From Azospirillum baldaniorum (GTDB taxonomy: Bacteria; Pseudomonadota; Alphaproteobacteria; Azospirillales; Azospirillaceae): a DNA stretch of 64,000 bases. The stretch covers positions 638,001 to 702,000 of the forward strand of contig NZ_CP022253.1 of the NCBI RefSeq assembly GCF_003119195.2, read 5' to 3'. Positions 61,183 through 64,000 of the stretch are shown here, piece by piece. Under the pieces are notes generated by a model that saw nothing but the letters and a program-made list of their open reading frames with translations, was not told where the DNA came from and did not search any database. Position 1 is the stretch's first letter, and every line of letters begins with the position of its first letter. Both the position numbers and the translations under genes were made by a program.

Positions 61183-61581
61183 TCAGACGGGAAAGGCCGG
61201 GTAGAACCATGTGTTGAGCAGGAGCAGCAGCGCCCAGAAGCCGATCTCCAGCGTTTCGGTGAGCGGTTGGATGCGCCGGATGGCGCCATAGACATGGACC
61301 GCCAGCATCAGCCCGAACACACAGAACAGAACGTCGAAGGCGTAGGCGGTTGTCTCCACCGTCGTTGCGCCGCGCAGCATCAGGAACTCGACGATCAGGA
61401 TGAACGCCCCGAGGCAGCGGCCGAAATAGACGGCGAGGTCGGTGTCCTGCGGGATGCGCCACAGCATCAGTCGAGCCCAGGCGAGCGGCGCGATGAAAAT
61501 CGGCAGGGCAAAGAAAAGCGTCGTGCCTATCATCAGGACAAGCAAATAGGTCTGCGCGTGCTGCGCATAGAGGCCCAGCAT
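61183..61581 (-). CDS. Small four-helix membrane protein, unknown function
   Basis: 132 residues with four hydrophobic segments (TYLLVLMIGTTLFFALPIFIAPL, LGAFILIVEFLMLRG, DVLFCVFGLMLAVHVYGAI and IGFWALLLLLNTWFYPAF). GGAGGAGCCGCC lies immediately before the ATG. No cofactor motif is evident. The same strand carries the receptor at 61781 upstream (199-bp gap) and metA downstream; neither suggests a function. I do not recognise the family. Confidence 0.75.
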   Translation of the reverse strand: MLGLYAQHAQTYLLVLMIGTTLFFALPIFIAPLAWARLMLWRIPQDTDLAVYFGRCLGAFILIVEFLMLRGATTVETTAYAFDVLFCVFGLMLAVHVYGAIRRIQPLTETLEIGFWALLLLLNTWFYPAFPV

Positions 61582-61616
61582 GGCGGCTCCTCCATTTTGT
61601 ATTCTTGATGAGACAG

Positions 61617-61632
61617 TGACCAGTAACGGTCA
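61617..61632. promoter_or_regulatory. Palindrome upstream of the small membrane protein gene
   Basis: TGACC-AGTAAC-GGTCA, perfect 5-bp arms, about 36 bp before the ATG at 61581. Short and so possibly chance. Confidence 0.25.
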
Positions 61633-61780
61633 TGGAGTGCCGGGACAGCCGCCGGTTGTCAAACCGATTGCCGCGCGCTTCTTCGAAAGTATGAGGGGAC
61701 GCGGGACGCCGGAGCCCACGCCGCGGCGGGGCTGCCGGTGGACGGTCCCGCGGCCGCCCACCGGTCCTGTCGTGCGATCC

Positions 61781-63472
61781 TCAGGCGGCCTTGATGGCGA
61801 CGAGGAAGTTTTCCACCTCGCTCTTCAGGCGCATCGCCCCCTGGTTCAGGTCGCCGGAGGCCGACATCACCTGGCTCGCGGCGCTGCCGGTCTCGGTCGC
61901 GGCCTGCGACACGCGGCCGATGTTGCTGGTCACCTCCTGGGTGCTCTGCGCCGCCTGCTGGACGTTGCGGCTGATTTCCTGGGTCGCCGCACCCTGCTCC
62001 TCGATCGCGGCGGCGATGGAGGAGGAGATGTCGTTGATCGAGGAGATGGTCGCCCCGATCCCGCGGATGGCGCCGACCGCCCCGCCGGTGGCCGCCTGGA
62101 TGGCGCCGATCTGCTGGGCGATCTCCTCCGTCGCCTTGGAGGTCTGGTTGGCGAGGCTCTTGACCTCGCTGGCCACGACGGCGAAGCCCTTGCCGGCCTC
62201 GCCCGCCCGTGCCGCCTCGATGGTGGCGTTCAGAGCCAGCAGGTTGGTCTGGGCGGCGATGTTCTGGATCAGGTCAACCACGTCGCCGATGCGCTGGGCC
62301 GCTTCCGACAGCCCCTGCACGGTGGCGTTGGTGCGGTCGGCCTCGTCCACCGCCTTGCCGGCGATGCCGGCCGACTGCGACACCTGCTGGGAGATCTCGG
62401 TGATGGAGGCGGCCATCTCCTCCGACGCGGCGGCGACGGTCTGCACGTTGGCGGAGGTCAACTCGGCCGCCGCCGCCGCGCTGCCGGCCTCGGCCCGCGT
62501 GTGCTCGGCAATGTCGGTCATGCTGCGGGCGGTGGTGTCGAGCTGAGACGCCGCGGCGCCCACGGTCTGCAGGACGCTGTGCACCGCGCCGTCGAAGTTG
62601 CGGATCAGCGAATCGATCCGCTCGGTGCGGCGGCGCTTGTTCTCCTCCTCGGCGGCCTGGGCGGCGGTCAGGCGCTCCGCCTCGATCAGGCCGTCCTTGA
62701 AGACCTGCACCGCGCGGGCCATGGCGCCGATCTCATCCCGGCGGGTGCCGCCCTCCACGGCGACGCCGAGGTCGCGCTTGGCCAGACGGTCCATGATGGA
62801 GGTCAGGGTGACGATGGGCCGGGCGACCGACTTCGTCATGGCGATGCCGGCGAACAGGCAGAGGACCGCCACGAACGCGATGGCGCCCAGAATCCAGTTC
62901 TGCGCCCCGACATAGGTGACCCGCCCCCTGTCCGCCGCCTTCGTGGCGTTCTGGACGTTGGAGGCGGTCAGCTCATTGATGAGCGCGGAGCATTCATCGA
63001 ACGCCTTGCGCGATTCTTCCCGGTACACGCCCGTGGCCTTCTCGTTCTCGTTGGCCCGGGAGGGCGGAAGCAGCTTGCCTTGGCTGATTTTCAGATAGCT
63101 GTCCCACGCCGCCTCCCAGCGCTTGAAGGTCTGGGTTTCCCAGCCGGGGGCCAGCAGCGGTTCATACTTCCGCCGGGCCTCCGCCAAGCGGTTCAGCACC
63201 GTGGTCATTTCCTTTTCGACCTCGGCCATTTCCGCGGGGTAGAGCGCCAGGATGTGGGACGCCTCCAGGATGCGGTAATCGTTGGCCGCACCGTCGATCT
63301 CCCCGATGGCGGTGACGCTGGGCAGCCAGTTGGAGCGGATTTCCTCAGCGGCGTGATTGACGGTGCTCAGCCGGTCAACGGCGAACAGTCCCAGGGCGAC
63401 CGACATCAGCAGGACACAGACGGTGGCGGCGACCACCTTGGTTCGGATGGTCATGGAACTCAGCATGGACAT
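61781..63472 (-). CDS. Methyl-accepting chemotaxis protein (four-helix-bundle sensor)
   Basis: 563 residues, same architecture as the receptor at 57064: helices about 10-31 and 192-213, a helical periplasmic sensor ([20 protein letters not shown]), HAMP, and a signalling domain with [30 protein letters not shown]-terminus [10 protein letters not shown]. The sensor part differs clearly from the other receptor while the cytoplasmic part is nearly identical in pattern, suggesting gene duplication with ligand-domain divergence. It is outside any che operon. Confidence 0.9.
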   Translation of the reverse strand: MSMLSSMTIRTKVVAATVCVLLMSVALGLFAVDRLSTVNHAAEEIRSNWLPSVTAIGEIDGAANDYRILEASHILALYPAEMAEVEKEMTTVLNRLAEARRKYEPLLAPGWETQTFKRWEAAWDSYLKISQGKLLPPSRANENEKATGVYREESRKAFDECSALINELTASNVQNATKAADRGRVTYVGAQNWILGAIAFVAVLCLFAGIAMTKSVARPIVTLTSIMDRLAKRDLGVAVEGGTRRDEIGAMARAVQVFKDGLIEAERLTAAQAAEEENKRRRTERIDSLIRNFDGAVHSVLQTVGAAASQLDTTARSMTDIAEHTRAEAGSAAAAAELTSANVQTVAAASEEMAASITEISQQVSQSAGIAGKAVDEADRTNATVQGLSEAAQRIGDVVDLIQNIAAQTNLLALNATIEAARAGEAGKGFAVVASEVKSLANQTSKATEEIAQQIGAIQAATGGAVGAIRGIGATISSINDISSSIAAAIEEQGAATQEISRNVQQAAQSTQEVTSNIGRVSQAATETGSAASQVMSASGDLNQGAMRLKSEVENFLVAIKAA

Positions 63473-63727
63473 GGCGCGTATCTCTTTCCCCCGAAACGAT
63501 GCGGCGGCGGTCGATTGTTTTGAGTCTGAACGAAAGGATTCGGCAGACCAGCCGCCCGTGCGGTGGGCGTTGGATTTGCCGTGATCAAATGATTGAACAG
63601 CAAATATTAAGAAAGACGCAAGAATGATGCAGGGAGGGCTGCCTCCCGCTTTTCAAATGGTTTCTTTCTTTTAAGAAAGATGAATGTCTGAAGAGGCGAG
63701 TGCGACCGGACGACTGCAAGCCAAGGT
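63473..63727. other. Short intergenic region between the receptor and the AEC permease
   Basis: 255 bp, with GGGAGG-gct-GCCTCCC-type hairpin near 63630-63650 and an AT-rich inverted repeat TCTTTC/GAAAGA near 63662-63680. Either may end the permease transcript; neither has a convincing T-tract on the minus strand. No gene seen. Confidence 0.4.
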
Positions 63728-64000
63728 TCAGAGGGGCGGCGCGTAGGTGGCCAGCAGGAAGGACAGGGTGACCACGCTGGCGATGGTGGACATCAGGATC
63801 GCGGCGGAGGTGCGCTCCACATAGATGCGGTACTGGCTGGCCACCACGAAGGTCAGGGCGCCGGTGGGCAGGCCGGCGAGGATGATGGCCGACCCGGCCC
63901 AGAAGGGGTCGAGCGGGAACAGCGTCTGGATGAGGAACCACGCCAGCGCCGGCTGCACCACCAGCTTCAGGGCGCTGATCCAGCCGACCTCCAGCAGGTT
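63728..64000 (-). CDS. AEC (auxin efflux carrier) family permease, partial (C-terminal end only)
   Basis: The last 90 residues of a membrane transporter; the frame is open to base 64000. Segments SALKLVVQPALAWFL, WAGSAIILAGLPTGALTFVVA, YVERTSAAILMSTIASVVTLSFLL resemble the C-terminal helices of AEC-family transporters (malonate/auxin-type carriers), including the AGLPTGA motif near the helix break. The start lies beyond the right window edge, so specificity is unknown. Confidence 0.75.
   Translation of the reverse strand, partial: NLLEVGWISALKLVVQPALAWFLIQTLFPLDPFWAGSAIILAGLPTGALTFVVASQYRIYVERTSAAILMSTIASVVTLSFLLATYAPPL

Overview
The window reads as a chromosome segment of a high-GC, motile, plant- or soil-type alphaproteobacterium of the Rhodospirillales, most like Azospirillum. 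The basis is inference from gene content and order: a dapF-mtaB-ftsY run, an mdh-sucCDAB run, several chemoreceptors, an SLC5-type symporter kinase, a DUF2336 protein and a class I lysyl-tRNA synthetase. No rRNA, tRNA, CRISPR array, prophage or insertion sequence was recognised. Most genes lie on the minus strand.

Layout. 1-8523: a chemotaxis operon read leftwards (STAS protein, cheY, cheA, cheW, a palindromic repeat, a chemoreceptor, cheR, cheD, cheB running off the left edge). 8649-14290: a signalling operon with a response regulator, a sensor-like protein fused to a DnaQ-type exonuclease, a small membrane protein and a symporter/histidine kinase. 14409-18756: a SPOR protein, allantoinase PuuE, YciB, a second palindromic repeat and an LpxR-like lipid A deacylase. 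18850-23850: dapF-mtaB-ftsY-amn. 23926-27554: a small membrane protein and a GtrA/GT2/membrane glycosyltransferase operon. 27840-29717: leuD and leuB on the plus strand. 29821-30873: a KGG stress protein and a basic protein transcribed apart from two sigma-EcfG-like promoters. 31005-31706: an AT-rich orphan gene. 31777-37484: a CitE-like lyase, pdxY, a LOG-family enzyme, a secreted protein, zapE and a globin-coupled diguanylate cyclase. 37732-40008: a PAS sensor kinase. 40147-47808: mdh-sucC-sucD-sucA-sucB. 48081-53308: a secreted protein, a DUF2336 protein, a candidate small RNA, lysS, an SMR exporter and an orphan. 53463-57036: mtgA and a DinG-like helicase. 57064-64000: two further chemoreceptors, an XRE regulator, metA behind a SAM-riboswitch-like leader, a small membrane protein and the end of an AEC-family permease.

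The genes combine central metabolism (TCA, leucine, methionine, lysine/peptidoglycan precursors) with a dense sensory layer: three chemoreceptors, one complete Che pathway, two histidine kinases, two stand-alone receiver proteins and an oxygen-sensing c-di-GMP synthase.

The non-coding signals most worth follow-up are a roughly 75-nt minus-strand small RNA candidate with an anti-Shine-Dalgarno loop (49985-50060), the S-box-like metA leader (61038-61112), three GGAAC-N16/17-(C/G)GTT promoter candidates (30173, 30265, 47992), and mosaic palindromic repeats at 4888 and 17449. All calls come from reading the sequence and supplied translations; no database search was run.
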